A stretch of 64,000 nucleotides of DNA from Pseudomonas saudiphocaensis (GTDB lineage Bacteria; Pseudomonadota; Gammaproteobacteria; Pseudomonadales; Pseudomonadaceae): assembly GCF_000756775.1 (NCBI RefSeq), contig NZ_CCSF01000001.1:2480001-2544000 (forward strand), in the 5' to 3' direction. Of this stretch, positions 29,546 to 40,362 are shown in pieces. The position numbers were made by a program, and so were the translations under genes. The first letter of the stretch is position 1. Every line of letters starts with the position of its first letter. The notes under the pieces were generated by a model that saw nothing but the letters and a program-made list of their open reading frames with translations, had not been told where the DNA came from and ran no database searches.

Positions 29546-31654
29546 TTGCCAGCCATAGATACGCTTGCCGATCGCCTGTCGACCTACCTTGGCCCGGATC
29601 AGGTCAACCTGGTCCGCCGCGCCTACTTCTACGCCGAGCAGGCCCACGATGGCCAGCGTCGGCGCAGCGGTGAAGCCTACGTCACCCACCCCCTCGCGGT
29701 AGCCAACATCCTTGCCGACATGCACATGGACCATCAGAGCCTGATGGCCGCCATGCTGCACGACGTCATCGAGGACACCGGTATTCCCAAGGAAGCGCTG
29801 ACCGCGCAGTTCGGCGAAACAGTTGCCGAACTGGTCGATGGCGTCAGCAAGCTGACCCAAATGGATTTTCAGACCAAGGCGGAAGCCCAAGCCGAGAACT
29901 TCCAGAAGATGGCCATGGCCATGGCCCGCGATATCCGCGTGATTCTGGTCAAGCTCGCCGACCGCCTGCACAACATGCGCACCTTGGAAGTCTTGGCCGG
30001 GGAGAAGCGCCGCCGCATCGCCAAGGAAACCCTGGAGATCTACGCACCCATCGCCAACCGCCTGGGCATGCAGGCCATGCGCGTGGAGTTCGAGGACCTG
30101 GGTTTCAAGGCCATGCACCCGATGCGTTCCGAGCGCATCCGCGCCGCCGTGCGTCGGGCGCGGGGCAATCGCAACGAGATCGTGCAGAAGATCGAACAGT
30201 CGCTGATCCACTGCCTGGAGCGAGAAGGCCTCGAAGGCGAGGTCATGGGCCGCGAGAAGCACCTGTTCAGCATCTACAAGAAGATGCGCGGCAAGCGTAA
30301 GGCCTTCAACGAGATCATGGATGTCTATGCCTTCCGCATCGTGGTGGACAAGGTCGACACCTGTTATCGCGTGCTGGGCGCCGTACACAGCCTGTACAAG
30401 CCGCTACCGGGCCGTTTCAAGGATTACATTGCGATCCCCAAGGCCAACGGCTACCAGTCGCTGCATACCACGCTGTTCGGCATGCATGGCGTGCCCATCG
30501 AAATCCAGATCCGCACCCGCGAGATGGAGGAGATGGCCAACAACGGCATCGCCGCGCACTGGCTGTACAAATCCAGCGACGACGAATCGCCCAAGGGCAC
30601 CCACGCCCGTGCCCGGCAGTGGGTCAAGGGTGTGCTGGAAATGCAGCAACGCGCCGGCAACTCGCTGGAGTTCATCGAAAGCGTCAAGATCGATCTGTTC
30701 CCCGACGAGGTCTACGTCTTTACGCCCAAGGGCCGCATCATGGAGCTGCCCAAGGGCTCGACCGCGGTCGACTTCGCCTACGCCGTGCACACCGACGTCG
30801 GCAACACCTGTATTGCCTGCCGGGTCAACCGTCGCCTGGCGCCCCTGTCACAGGCCCTGGAAAGCGGCTCGACGGTGGAAATCGTCACCGCTCCCGGTGC
30901 ACGCCCGAATCCCGCCTGGCTGAACTTCGTTGTCACCGGCAAGGCGCGCACGCATATTCGCCATGCGCTCAAGCTGCAGCGCCGCTCGGAGTCGATCAGC
31001 CTCGGCGAACGTCTGCTGAACAAGGCGCTCACTGGTTTTGAGACCAGCCTGGAAGCAATCTCCCAAGAGCGCATCAAGGCGGTGCTGGGCGAATACCAGA
31101 TGGACGTCATCGAGGATCTGCTCGAGGACATCGGCCTGGGCAACCGCATGGCCTACGTCATCGCCCGGCGCCTGCTGGCCAGCAGCAATGAGGAACAACC
31201 CAACGCCGACGGGCCGCTGGCAATCCGCGGCACCGAGGGCTTGGTGCTCAACTACGCCAAGTGCTGCACGCCGATCCCGGGCGACCCCATCGTCGGCCAT
31301 CTTTCCGCTGGCAAAGGCATGGTCGTGCACCTGGAAACCTGCCGCAATATCAGCGAAGTGCGGCATAACCCGGACAAGTGCATCCAGCTGTCCTGGTCCA
31401 AGGACGTCACTGGCGAATTCAACGTCGAGCTGCGCGTCGAACTGGAGCATCAGCGCGGCCTGATCGCCCTGCTTGCCGGCAGCGTCAACGCCGCCGACGG
31501 CAATATCGAGAAGATCAGCATGGACGAGCGCGACGGCCGCATCAGCGTGGTACAGCTGGTGGTCAGCGTTCAGGACCGCGTCCACCTGGCGAACGTCATC
31601 AAGAAGCTACGCACCATCAAGGGCGTGATACGGATTACGCGAGTCAGGGCCTGA
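29546..31654 (+). CDS. spoT: Bifunctional (p)ppGpp synthetase/hydrolase (SpoT)
   Basis: This 702-residue stringent-response enzyme has an HD hydrolase domain (about 25-180, MLHDVIEDTG), a RelA-type synthetase domain (about 230-350), a TGS domain (about 385-445) and a C-terminal ACT domain (about 625-700). The start is a TTG at 29546 with AAGGAG seven bases upstream; the nearby ATG at 29541 is out of frame and stops after five codons. Sequence and neighbours are those of Pseudomonas SpoT. Confidence 0.96.
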   Translation: MPAIDTLADRLSTYLGPDQVNLVRRAYFYAEQAHDGQRRRSGEAYVTHPLAVANILADMHMDHQSLMAAMLHDVIEDTGIPKEALTAQFGETVAELVDGVSKLTQMDFQTKAEAQAENFQKMAMAMARDIRVILVKLADRLHNMRTLEVLAGEKRRRIAKETLEIYAPIANRLGMQAMRVEFEDLGFKAMHPMRSERIRAAVRRARGNRNEIVQKIEQSLIHCLEREGLEGEVMGREKHLFSIYKKMRGKRKAFNEIMDVYAFRIVVDKVDTCYRVLGAVHSLYKPLPGRFKDYIAIPKANGYQSLHTTLFGMHGVPIEIQIRTREMEEMANNGIAAHWLYKSSDDESPKGTHARARQWVKGVLEMQQRAGNSLEFIESVKIDLFPDEVYVFTPKGRIMELPKGSTAVDFAYAVHTDVGNTCIACRVNRRLAPLSQALESGSTVEIVTAPGARPNPAWLNFVVTGKARTHIRHALKLQRRSESISLGERLLNKALTGFETSLEAISQERIKAVLGEYQMDVIEDLLEDIGLGNRMAYVIARRLLASSNEEQPNADGPLAIRGTEGLVLNYAKCCTPIPGDPIVGHLSAGKGMVVHLETCRNISEVRHNPDKCIQLSWSKDVTGEFNVELRVELEHQRGLIALLAGSVNAADGNIEKISMDERDGRISVVQLVVSVQDRVHLANVIKKLRTIKGVIRITRVRA

Positions 31655-31751
31655 CGCAGAAAGGGTGGCAACGCCTACCAGGCTTCGTCTAGGATCCGCC
31701 TTCTTTTAAGCTCCGGCTTGCTGTTCAAGCCCCGAACCATGAGAACCCGCC

Positions 31752-32132
31752 ATGACCCGCACCGTGATCACGTCCGATAAAGCCCCTGCCGCCATCGGTC
31801 CTTACTCCCAGGCCATCAAGGCCGGCAATACCGTCTACATGTCCGGGCAGATCCCGCTGGACCCCAAGACCATGGAACTGGTCGAGGGCTTCGAGGCGCA
31901 AACCGTGCAGGTGTTCGAGAATCTCAAGTCTGTAGCCGAAGCTGCGGGCGGCTCGCTCGCCAATATCGTCAAGCTGAATATCTTCCTCACCGATCTAGGC
32001 AACTTCGCCGCCGTCAATGAGGTCATGACCCGTTACTTCCAGGCGCCGTACCCTGCGCGTGCCGCCATCGGCATCAGCGCCCTGCCCAAGGGCTCGCTGG
32101 TGGAAATGGACGCGATTCTGGTGCTCGACTGA
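31752..32132 (+). CDS. ridA: Reactive intermediate/imine deaminase (RidA)
   Basis: This 126-residue YjgF/YER057c/UK114 family protein hydrolyses reactive enamines and imines released by PLP enzymes. Family signature blocks are [40 protein letters not shown] and, near the end, the conserved arginine in [21 protein letters not shown]. It follows spoT, as in other pseudomonads. It ends 14 bases from a convergent lipoprotein gene. Confidence 0.96.
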   Translation: MTRTVITSDKAPAAIGPYSQAIKAGNTVYMSGQIPLDPKTMELVEGFEAQTVQVFENLKSVAEAAGGSLANIVKLNIFLTDLGNFAAVNEVMTRYFQAPYPARAAIGISALPKGSLVEMDAILVLD

Positions 32133-32146
32133 TCCATTGCGAACCC

Positions 32147-32716
32147 TCAGCGCACCTCTATCTCCACCCGGCGATTACGCACTTCGGGTGTTGCATCCGG
32201 TGTGCTGACCAACAGGTCCAGCTCGCCCAGCGAGCGGACCTGCATTCTCGCCTGCAGCCCCTGCGCCCGAAGCCGTTCGGCAACTGACTGCGCACGCTGC
32301 AGGCCGATTCTGAGATTGGCCTGCCTAGGGCCGAGCGTGTCGGTGTGGCCGGTGACGACCACCAGTGGATGCTCACGCTGGCGCACTGCATGCAGCACCT
32401 GATCGAACACCTGCTCCGCGAAGATGCTCGGCTGCCCGTCGGCCTCCATGCGCACCACGAAACGTTCCGCCGGTTCCGGCCGCATTGCCAGCGCTGCGGC
32501 GAAATCTTGCCGCAATTGCCAGTCGCCTGGTGTGAAGGGCGAAGCGCCGGCCGCCAACGGTATCGCCAGGCCGGTCTGTTGCAGGGTTCGGCTGCGCTGA
32601 CCGTCTAGTACCGTCACCTCGGCTCCGGCGGGATCTTCCAGCAGCGCCACGTAAGAGCGCTGGGCACAACCCGCCAGCGTCATGACCAGCAGCGAGACCG
32701 CAATTACGCGCCTCAC
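32147..32716 (-). CDS. OmpA-family outer-membrane lipoprotein
   Basis: This 189-residue protein has a lipoprotein signal (lipobox LAGC, cysteine at residue 17) and an OmpA-like peptidoglycan-binding domain from about residue 100. It contains TGHTDTLGPRQANLRIGLQRA, where the Asp and Arg typically bind diaminopimelate. It probably anchors the outer membrane to the cell wall. Its start overlaps the stop of the FecR-domain gene by ATGA, so the two proteins are likely partners. No specific function is known. Confidence 0.87.
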   Translation of the reverse strand: MRRVIAVSLLVMTLAGCAQRSYVALLEDPAGAEVTVLDGQRSRTLQQTGLAIPLAAGASPFTPGDWQLRQDFAAALAMRPEPAERFVVRMEADGQPSIFAEQVFDQVLHAVRQREHPLVVVTGHTDTLGPRQANLRIGLQRAQSVAERLRAQGLQARMQVRSLGELDLLVSTPDATPEVRNRRVEIEVR

Positions 32717-33171
32717 CGGCTCACCTTCAGCAACGCATGGCCGGCACGCACCCTGACGCGCGCATCAGGCGTTCGCAGGTTGATCGCATCTGGATCGAGT
32801 CGGGTGATGGCCCCGCTCTCAATGCTCAATGTGCCCCGCTCGAAGCGCGCCTCCAGAGCGAAGGCTCCAATGGCCGGCGTGAAGCGATAACGCTCCAGGT
32901 GCAGCTCGCTGTCCGGCCCGAAGGACATGACCGTACCGTCTTCGAAGATCACTGCCAGGCCGCCCCCAGGGCCGCTGTGCAGCGTCATGCCCTCGATCAC
33001 TGCCTGTCCCGGCAGCAACTCGCTGGTGATGCCCCGGCTGGTGACCAGAGCCTCGCCACTGACTCGGGAAATATAGCCGGCAGGGTCCGGCAGCGGTTGC
33101 GCCACGAGCGCAACTGGCCACAGGCAGAGCCCTGCAACCGCCAAACGAAACAGGTCGCGCAAACAGGCCAT
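32713..33171 (-). CDS. Secreted FecR-domain protein
   Basis: This 152-residue protein has a signal peptide (cleavage near ALVAQ, residues 21-25) and a single FecR domain of about 100 residues (GEALVTSRGITSELLPGQAV, then a typical LHSGPGGGLAVIFEDGTVM). It lacks a sigma-factor-binding N-terminus, so it is not an iron-uptake FecR. ATG 33171 is supported by GGAG seven bases upstream; a TTG at 33183 would overlap that site. It pairs with the OmpA-like lipoprotein and faces the FtsH-like gene across 293 bases. Confidence 0.85.
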   Translation of the reverse strand: MACLRDLFRLAVAGLCLWPVALVAQPLPDPAGYISRVSGEALVTSRGITSELLPGQAVIEGMTLHSGPGGGLAVIFEDGTVMSFGPDSELHLERYRFTPAIGAFALEARFERGTLSIESGAITRLDPDAINLRTPDARVRVRAGHALLKVSR

Positions 33172-33464
33172 CCGGCACTCCAAAAGTGACTACTCCGATC
33201 GCCCGTAGAACCAACAAGAATGTGACGCTCGTCTAAAAAGGCCCGCCATTCGTCGCATCGCCACTTACTCACGGCGCCTTGCCGTATCCTCGTCCACGGT
33301 CGGTTCCCTGCTATCCGACCAGCGGTCGGCATCAAAATTCATTTGCATAAGCCGCGCCGCCGCGCCTGCCTTGGTGCTTCCGGGCGACTCGCCCGAAAAC
33401 TGTGGTCCGTCCGCCAAGGGCGGTTGTTTTATGACGCCTCGGGCTTGCCCCGCCTGGATGTGAA
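33172..33464. promoter_or_regulatory. Divergent leader region of FecR-domain and FtsH-like genes
   Basis: No gene was found in this 293-base gap. Near the FtsH-like start there is a hairpin with a T-rich tail (CCGCCAAGGGCGGTTGTTTT, 33411-33430), 35 bases before the ATG, and a second small stem (CGGGCGACTCGCCCG) at 33381-33395. These could form a terminator/attenuator in the 5' leader. Clear promoter boxes were not identified. Confidence 0.45.
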
Positions 33465-35432
<1,968 letters not shown>

Positions 35433-35475
35433 TCAGCCTGCGCGCCGGGAACCAGGCCGCCGTTACTGTCTATCC

Positions 35476-35578
35476 GTAGGGTGGATAAACTCGCGAAGCG
35501 ATTTTCCACGCGTAGCGCGCCAGTAAAGAGCTTGCCCAAGTCGTACGTCGTTCGCGTGGATGGCTTCGGCCATCCACT
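35476..35578. repeat. REP-family repeats downstream of the FtsH-like gene
   Basis: One unit (35476-35510) begins GTAGGGTGGATAAACTCGCG. A second short stem, GTGGATGGCTTCGGCCATCCAC, lies at 35556-35577, next to the stop of the convergent TPM gene. They belong to the GTAGGGTGGA REP family of this window and may also act as a bidirectional transcription barrier. Confidence 0.6.
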
Positions 35579-36192
35579 CAGATCATCACCAGCCGGTTCG
35601 GTAGCTGGTTGCGCGCATGGGTAGCCGGAACATGCTGCTTGAGCAGCGACCCGCAGGCCTCAATGCAGCCAAGGAAGCCTTCCAGTACCTGGCCGTCGTG
35701 CACCTGCTCGGTGAAGTTGGCAACGATGGCTTCCCAGGCGCTGTTGTCGATGCGGCTGGAAATTCCCCGGTCCACCAGTATTTCGACGTAACGCTCGGCC
35801 TCGGAAACGAAAATCAGGATGCCGGTGCCGCCCTCGGTGTGATGCAGATTCAGCTCGATAAACTGCCGCCTGGCCAGATTGCAGGCGCGCCAATGGCGCA
35901 CCGGGCGCGGAATCAGGCGCGTCGTCAGACTGGGGAAGCGAAACAGCAACGCCAGCACGATAAAGGTTGCCCACTGCACCAGCAGCAATTGCCAGGCGCT
36001 CATCGCAGCCGTGAAGAACAGCGCGGCGCCCGGTACCACCAGTGCGATCAGGCCGGCCCATAGCAGCGGAATATAGTGATAGTCATCGGCCTGTTCGGCC
36101 AGCACAGTGACCAGCTCCGCATCGGTGTCGCGCTCGATGCGGTCGATGGCATCGGCCACCTGCTGCTGCTCGCTTTGGGTCAGTAGAGTCAT
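35578..36192 (-). CDS. TPM-domain membrane protein
   Basis: This 204-residue protein begins with a short TPM-like helix (VADAIDRIERDTDAELVTVL). Two membrane segments follow (about 40-60 and 62-85), then a TPM/Psb32-type domain with GTGILIFVSEAERYVEILVDRGI at about 120-142. TPM domains occur in photosystem repair factors and in many bacterial proteins of unknown role. It is the last gene of a LemA-TPM-TPM operon. AAGGA precedes the ATG. Confidence 0.85.
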   Translation of the reverse strand: MTLLTQSEQQQVADAIDRIERDTDAELVTVLAEQADDYHYIPLLWAGLIALVVPGAALFFTAAMSAWQLLLVQWATFIVLALLFRFPSLTTRLIPRPVRHWRACNLARRQFIELNLHHTEGGTGILIFVSEAERYVEILVDRGISSRIDNSAWEAIVANFTEQVHDGQVLEGFLGCIEACGSLLKQHVPATHARNQLPNRLVMI

Positions 36193-36210
36193 TGCGCTTT
36201 CATCCTTTGA

Positions 36211-36966
36211 TCACCAGCCACCCGAGGCACCACCGCCACCAAAACCGCCGCCTCCACCGCCAAAGCCGCCTCCTCCGAATCCACCTCCACCGAAGCCGCC
36301 GCCGCGGCTCATGCCGCCCAGCAGTGCGCCAAGCAGCAGCGCACGGCGTCCGCCGCCACGCCCACTGCGACCGCCGCCGATAACGAAGATTGCCACCAGC
36401 ATCAGAAAGAATGCCAACACCCCGAAGCCACCTGGCTGCTCGGTGCCCATCGGCATCACCGGGCGCATAGCCGCGCTTTTCAGCGGATCGCCACCGAGCA
36501 CCTGAACCATCGCTTCGGCGCCTTCGATGATGCCGCGGGCGAAGTCGCCCTGCTGGAACGCCGGTACGATGATGCCGTTGATGATCATCGCCGACTGCGC
36601 ATCGGTCAGCCGCCCCTCGAGCCCGTAGCCGACCTCGATACGCACCCTGCGGTCATCCCGGGCGACGATCAACAACGCCCCGTTGTCCACGCCCTGCTGG
36701 CCAATGCCCCATTCACGGCCCAGCTGCAGACCGAAGTCCTCAATGCTGCGGCCTTGCAGATCGGGCACGGTAACCACCACCACCTGCTCGCTGCTGGCCT
36801 GCTCATGTGCCGCGAGCATGCTGGTCAGCCGCGCCTCAGCCTGCGTGTCGAGCAACTCGGCGTTATCCACCACTTGCCCGGTCAGCGCCGGCAGTTCCGC
36901 TTCCTGAGCGAAGACGGAGCTGGCGCAGACCAGCAGCAGCGGAAACAGCAGGCGCCTGGCAATCAT
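36211..36966 (-). CDS. YgcG-type TPM-domain protein with Gly-rich tail
   Basis: This 251-residue protein has a signal peptide (SSVFAQ, about residue 20) and a TPM domain at about 28-150 (LTGQVVDNAELLD, GWGQ-like REWGIGQQGVDNGALLIVA). A membrane segment lies near 178-195, followed by a long glycine-rich C-terminus (about 200-251, repeated GGGFGGGG). It overlaps the LemA gene by ATGA. LemA/TPM gene pairs are widespread; proposed roles involve the envelope, but nothing is established. The Gly-rich end makes this stretch of DNA visibly repetitive. Confidence 0.88.
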   Translation of the reverse strand: MIARRLLFPLLLVCASSVFAQEAELPALTGQVVDNAELLDTQAEARLTSMLAAHEQASSEQVVVVTVPDLQGRSIEDFGLQLGREWGIGQQGVDNGALLIVARDDRRVRIEVGYGLEGRLTDAQSAMIINGIIVPAFQQGDFARGIIEGAEAMVQVLGGDPLKSAAMRPVMPMGTEQPGGFGVLAFFLMLVAIFVIGGGRSGRGGGRRALLLGALLGGMSRGGGFGGGGFGGGGFGGGGGGFGGGGASGGW

Positions 36967-37571
36967 TGAAACTGCACTTGCGGCGCCTGATCGGCGTTCT
37001 CGGTGGTCGCCTCGAAGTTCTCGCGAAGCGGCATGTCGCTGTACATCAGGGTGTGCCAGATGCGGCCGGGGAAGGTACGAATCTCGGTGTTGTAGCGCTC
37101 TACCGCGGCGATGAAATCACGCCGAGCCACTGCAATGCGGTTCTCGGTGCCTTCAAGCTGCGACTGCAGAGCCAGGAAGTTCTGATTGGACTTGAGTTCC
37201 GGGTAGCGCTCCACCACCACCATCAGCCGGCTTAGCGCGCCACTCAGCTGATTCTGCGCCTGCTGGAACTGCTGCAACTGCTCCGGGTTGTCCAGGGTAT
37301 TGGCATCGACCTGAATGGACGTAGCCTTCGCCCGGGCCTCAACCACCGCGGTCAGGGTTTCCTGCTCCTGGCGGGCGAAGCCCTTGACCGTCTCGACCAG
37401 ATTCGGAATCAGATCGGCGCGTCGTTGATACTGGTTTTCCACTTGCGACCAGGCGGATTTAACCTGTTCATCGTACTGGGGAATGTTGTTGATGCCGCAA
37501 CCGGCCAACAACCAGGACATAAGAACAACAGTCGCCAGCTGCCAGGTGAAACGGGAATGCTGCCTTTGCAT
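36963..37571 (-). CDS. lemA: LemA family lipoprotein
   Basis: This 202-residue LemA-fold protein has a lipobox at residues 22-26 (LLAGC), so it is predicted to be lipid-anchored. An all-helical LemA domain follows (NIPQYDEQVKSAWSQVENQY, then RRADLIPNLVETVKG). The start at 37571 (MQRQHSRFTW) places the signal helix correctly; the frame opens 11 codons earlier. It is the first gene of the LemA-TPM-TPM operon. This LemA is a structural family name, not the unrelated LemA/GacS kinase. Confidence 0.9.
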   Translation of the reverse strand: MQRQHSRFTWQLATVVLMSWLLAGCGINNIPQYDEQVKSAWSQVENQYQRRADLIPNLVETVKGFARQEQETLTAVVEARAKATSIQVDANTLDNPEQLQQFQQAQNQLSGALSRLMVVVERYPELKSNQNFLALQSQLEGTENRIAVARRDFIAAVERYNTEIRTFPGRIWHTLMYSDMPLRENFEATTENADQAPQVQFQ

Positions 37572-37655
37572 GGTGCGCTCTTCCGCTAGAAGGGTGTCCA
37601 CCATAAGAATGGCGAAGCCGCTCCAGAGTTCAGCGCAGTTTCCGGGGCGCTCGGC

Positions 37656-38879
37656 TCAGATCACCCCAGCCTGGCGCAGGGCGGCGATCTGCCGGGCGTC
37701 CAGCCCCAGCAGATGCTGCAGCAATGCCTCGCTGTGCTCCCCCAGCAGCGGCGGCGCGTGGCGATAGCTGACCGGCGAGGCCGAGAGGCGCAGCGGGCTG
37801 GCCACCTGAGGCACGCTGCCGGCCTGGGAATGCGGCATATCGAGCCTGAGGCCACGGTGCCGGACCTGAGGGTCGGCAAATACCTGCGCCACATCGTTGA
37901 TCGGCCCACAGGGCACCCCGGCCCGCTCCAGTTCGGATACCCATTCGGCGGTGGTGCGAAATACCGTGACTTGGCGAATCAGCGGAATCAGCTCGGCCCT
38001 GTGGGCGACGCGCGCCTTGTTGCTGGCGAAGCGCGGGTCGTCGGCCCATTCGGGTCGCCCCGCCACCGTGCAGAACTTTCGAAACTGCGCGTCATTGCCG
38101 ACCGTGAGGATGAAATCGCCATCGGCCGTGGGAAAGTCCTGATAGGGGACGATATTCGGATGCGCGTTGCCCATGCGCTTTGGCGCAACGCCGGTGGTGA
38201 GGTAGTTCAGCGCCTGGTTGCCGAGGCAGGCGACCTGCACGTCCAGCAGCGCCGTATCGATATGCTGGCCCTCGCCCGTGCGTTCACGGTGGGCCAGCGC
38301 CGCCAATACGCCGACCGTGGCGTAAAGCCCGGTGAGGATATCGGTCAGTGCCACTCCGACCTTCACCGGTCCAGCGCCCTGCTCGGCATCGCTGCGCCCG
38401 GTCAGGCTCATCAGCCCGCCGAGGCCCTGGATCATGAAGTCGTAGCCGGCACGCTGGGCGTAGGGTCCATCCTGGCCGAAGCCGGTGATGGAGCAGTAGA
38501 TCAGCCGTGGGTTGATCGCCTTCAGGCTCGCGTAATCCAGCCCATAAGCCGCCAGCCCACCAACCTTGAAATTTTCCAGCAGCACATCGCTCTGCGCCAC
38601 CAGCTGGCGAATGAGGCGCTGGCCCTCGGGCTGGGTGAAATCCACCGTCAGCGACTGCTTATTGCGATTGGCACTCAGGTAATAGGCCGCTTCGGCGGTA
38701 TTTTCGCCCTGGCTGTCCTTGAGAAATGGCGGACCCCAATGACGGGTATCGTCGCCACTGCCGGGGCGCTCGATCTTGATGACCTCGGCGCCCAGATCAC
38801 CGAGGATCTGCCCGCACCAGGGCCCGGCGAGGACACGAGAAAGATCGAGAACACGAATATGAGACAGGGCGCCGGACAT
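37656..38879 (-). CDS. CaiB/BaiF family (class III) CoA-transferase
   Basis: This 407-residue family III CoA-transferase has the active-site aspartate in GQHIDTALLDVQ and the N-terminal RVLDLSRVLAGPWCGQILGDLGAEVIKIE (in parts). It lies immediately downstream of glutaryl-CoA dehydrogenase on the same strand, separated by a REPIN. The likely role is transfer of CoA to glutarate, as proposed for the gcdH-linked transferase of pseudomonads. Substrate assignment is by neighbourhood only. GAGG precedes the ATG. Confidence 0.88.
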   Translation of the reverse strand: MSGALSHIRVLDLSRVLAGPWCGQILGDLGAEVIKIERPGSGDDTRHWGPPFLKDSQGENTAEAAYYLSANRNKQSLTVDFTQPEGQRLIRQLVAQSDVLLENFKVGGLAAYGLDYASLKAINPRLIYCSITGFGQDGPYAQRAGYDFMIQGLGGLMSLTGRSDAEQGAGPVKVGVALTDILTGLYATVGVLAALAHRERTGEGQHIDTALLDVQVACLGNQALNYLTTGVAPKRMGNAHPNIVPYQDFPTADGDFILTVGNDAQFRKFCTVAGRPEWADDPRFASNKARVAHRAELIPLIRQVTVFRTTAEWVSELERAGVPCGPINDVAQVFADPQVRHRGLRLDMPHSQAGSVPQVASPLRLSASPVSYRHAPPLLGEHSEALLQHLLGLDARQIAALRQAGVI

Positions 38880-38926
38880 ATATTAAGCCTCGATCTGAAC
38901 GCGACGAAAAAACCGGCAGGAGCACC

Positions 38927-38999
38927 GTAGGGTGGATGACACTTTACCCATCCGCCTTGAGCGGCCAGCGGTGGATGAAAAGAACCTCATCCACCCTAC
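38927..38999. repeat. REPIN-like pair between gcdH and the CoA-transferase gene
   Basis: A plus-oriented unit (GTAGGGTGGATGACACTTTA at 38927) and a minus-oriented unit ending ATCCACCCTAC (38970-38999) form an inverted pair. It belongs to the same family as those at 7031, 11979 and 35476. It lies inside a presumed operon. Confidence 0.72.
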
Positions 39000-39001
39000 G
39001 G

Positions 39002-40183
39002 TCAGAAGAACGCCTGAATGCCCGTCTGCGCACGACCGAGAATCAGCGCGTGCACATCGTGGGTGCCCTCGTAGGTGTTCACCACTTCCAGGTTGACCAG
39101 ATGCCGGGCGATACCAAACTCGTCGCTGATGCCGTTGCCGCCCAGCATGTCACGGGCCGTGCGGGCGATATCCAGCGCCTTGCCGCAGCTGTTGCGCTTC
39201 ATGATGGAGGTGATTTCCACCGCCGCCGTGCCCTCGTCCTTCATGCGCCCCAGGCGCAGGCAGCCCTGCAGCGCCAGGGTGATTTCGGTCTGCATGTCGG
39301 CCAGTTTCTTCTGGATCAGCTGATTGGCAGCCAGCGGGCGGCCGAACTGCTGACGGTCCAGCGTGTATTGGCGAGCGGTGTGCCAACAGAATTCAGCTGC
39401 GCCCAGGGCGCCCCAGCTGATGCCGTAGCGGGCGCTGTTCAGGCAGGTGAAGGGGCCTTTCAGGCCGCGCACATCCGGGAAGGCGTTTTCCTCGGGGCAG
39501 AACACGTTGTCCATGACAATCTCGCCGGTGATGGAGGCGCGCAAGCCGACCTTGCCGTGGATCGCCGGCGCACTCAGGCCTTGCCAACCCTTCTCCAGCA
39601 CGAAGCCGCGGATGGCGCCCTCGTCATCCTTGGCCCAGACCACGAAGACATCGGCGATAGGGCTGTTGGTGATCCACATTTTGCTGCCGGTCAGGCGATA
39701 GCCGCCGTCGACCTTTTTCGCCCGGGTCGCCATCGAGCCCGGATCGGAGCCGTGATCCGGCTCGGTCAGGCCGAAGCAGCCGATGTATTCGCCACTGGCG
39801 AGTTTGGGCAGGTATTTCTGCCGGGTCGCCTCGTTGCCAAACTCGAAGATCGGCACCATTACCAGCGAGGACTGCACGCTCATCATCGAGCGATAGCCGG
39901 AGTCGATGCGCTCCACCTCGCGGGCGATCAGGCCGTAGCAGACGTAGTTCAGGCCGCTACCACCGTAGGCTTCCGGCAGGGTTGCACCAAGCAACCCGGT
40001 TTCGCCCATTTCGCGGAAGATCGCCGGATCGGTGCGCTCATGGCGGAAGGCTTCCAGCACCCGCGGTGCCAGCTTGTCGGCAGCGAACTGGGCGGCGCTG
40101 TCACGCACCATGCGCTCTTCTTCGGTGAGCTGCTGGTCGAGCAGCAGCGGGTCGATCCAGTTGAAACTTGCCTTGCCGGACAT
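39002..40183 (-). CDS. gcdH: Glutaryl-CoA dehydrogenase (GcdH)
   Basis: This 393-residue flavoprotein oxidises and decarboxylates glutaryl-CoA to crotonyl-CoA in lysine and glutarate degradation. Family motifs include [32 protein letters not shown] and, near the end, the catalytic base region [21 protein letters not shown] (first part quoted), whose Glu is the catalytic residue. AGAGGA precedes the ATG. The LysR-type regulator that adjoins gcdH in some pseudomonads is not here; instead a MITE-like element and an aldehyde dehydrogenase gene lie upstream. Confidence 0.95.
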   Translation of the reverse strand: MSGKASFNWIDPLLLDQQLTEEERMVRDSAAQFAADKLAPRVLEAFRHERTDPAIFREMGETGLLGATLPEAYGGSGLNYVCYGLIAREVERIDSGYRSMMSVQSSLVMVPIFEFGNEATRQKYLPKLASGEYIGCFGLTEPDHGSDPGSMATRAKKVDGGYRLTGSKMWITNSPIADVFVVWAKDDEGAIRGFVLEKGWQGLSAPAIHGKVGLRASITGEIVMDNVFCPEENAFPDVRGLKGPFTCLNSARYGISWGALGAAEFCWHTARQYTLDRQQFGRPLAANQLIQKKLADMQTEITLALQGCLRLGRMKDEGTAAVEITSIMKRNSCGKALDIARTARDMLGGNGISDEFGIARHLVNLEVVNTYEGTHDVHALILGRAQTGIQAFF

Positions 40184-40233
40184 GGGGAATCCTCTGAATT
40201 GTTATTGGTGCAGGCGCTGAACAGACGGTTGAG

Positions 40234-40362
40234 CAGGTTGTTGAAACCTAGGCGAGGCCGGCAAGACGACCAGCGGAAGTAGCAGCCGAAGGCAGGCCCG
40301 AAGGGTGAGTGCAACGAGCCTGCTTCTGCGCCGTATTGCCAACGCCGCCAGTTCAAGGCCTG
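40234..40362. mobile_element. MITE-like repeat abutting the aldehyde dehydrogenase stop codon
   Basis: This 129-base element shares its two ends with the element at 13171: CAGGTTGTTGAAACCTAGGC at the left, and on the right GTATTGCCAACGC followed by CAAGGCCTG. Its core is unrelated and carries an internal GAAGGCAGGC/GCCTGCTTC stem. Read in the gene's direction it begins directly after CTAA (the TAA stop), as at aguA. The other flank is CTCA, so the target duplication is imperfect (3 of 4). Confidence 0.62.

Noticed and set aside
36211-36380. Tandem DNA repeat in the TPM gene
   Set aside because: It is the coding sequence of a Gly-rich tail (GGGFGGGG), a normal family feature, not a mobile or CRISPR repeat.
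36963-37571. LemA as the GacS-type sensor kinase
   Set aside because: The protein is a small helical lipoprotein without kinase domains; the name is only a homonym.
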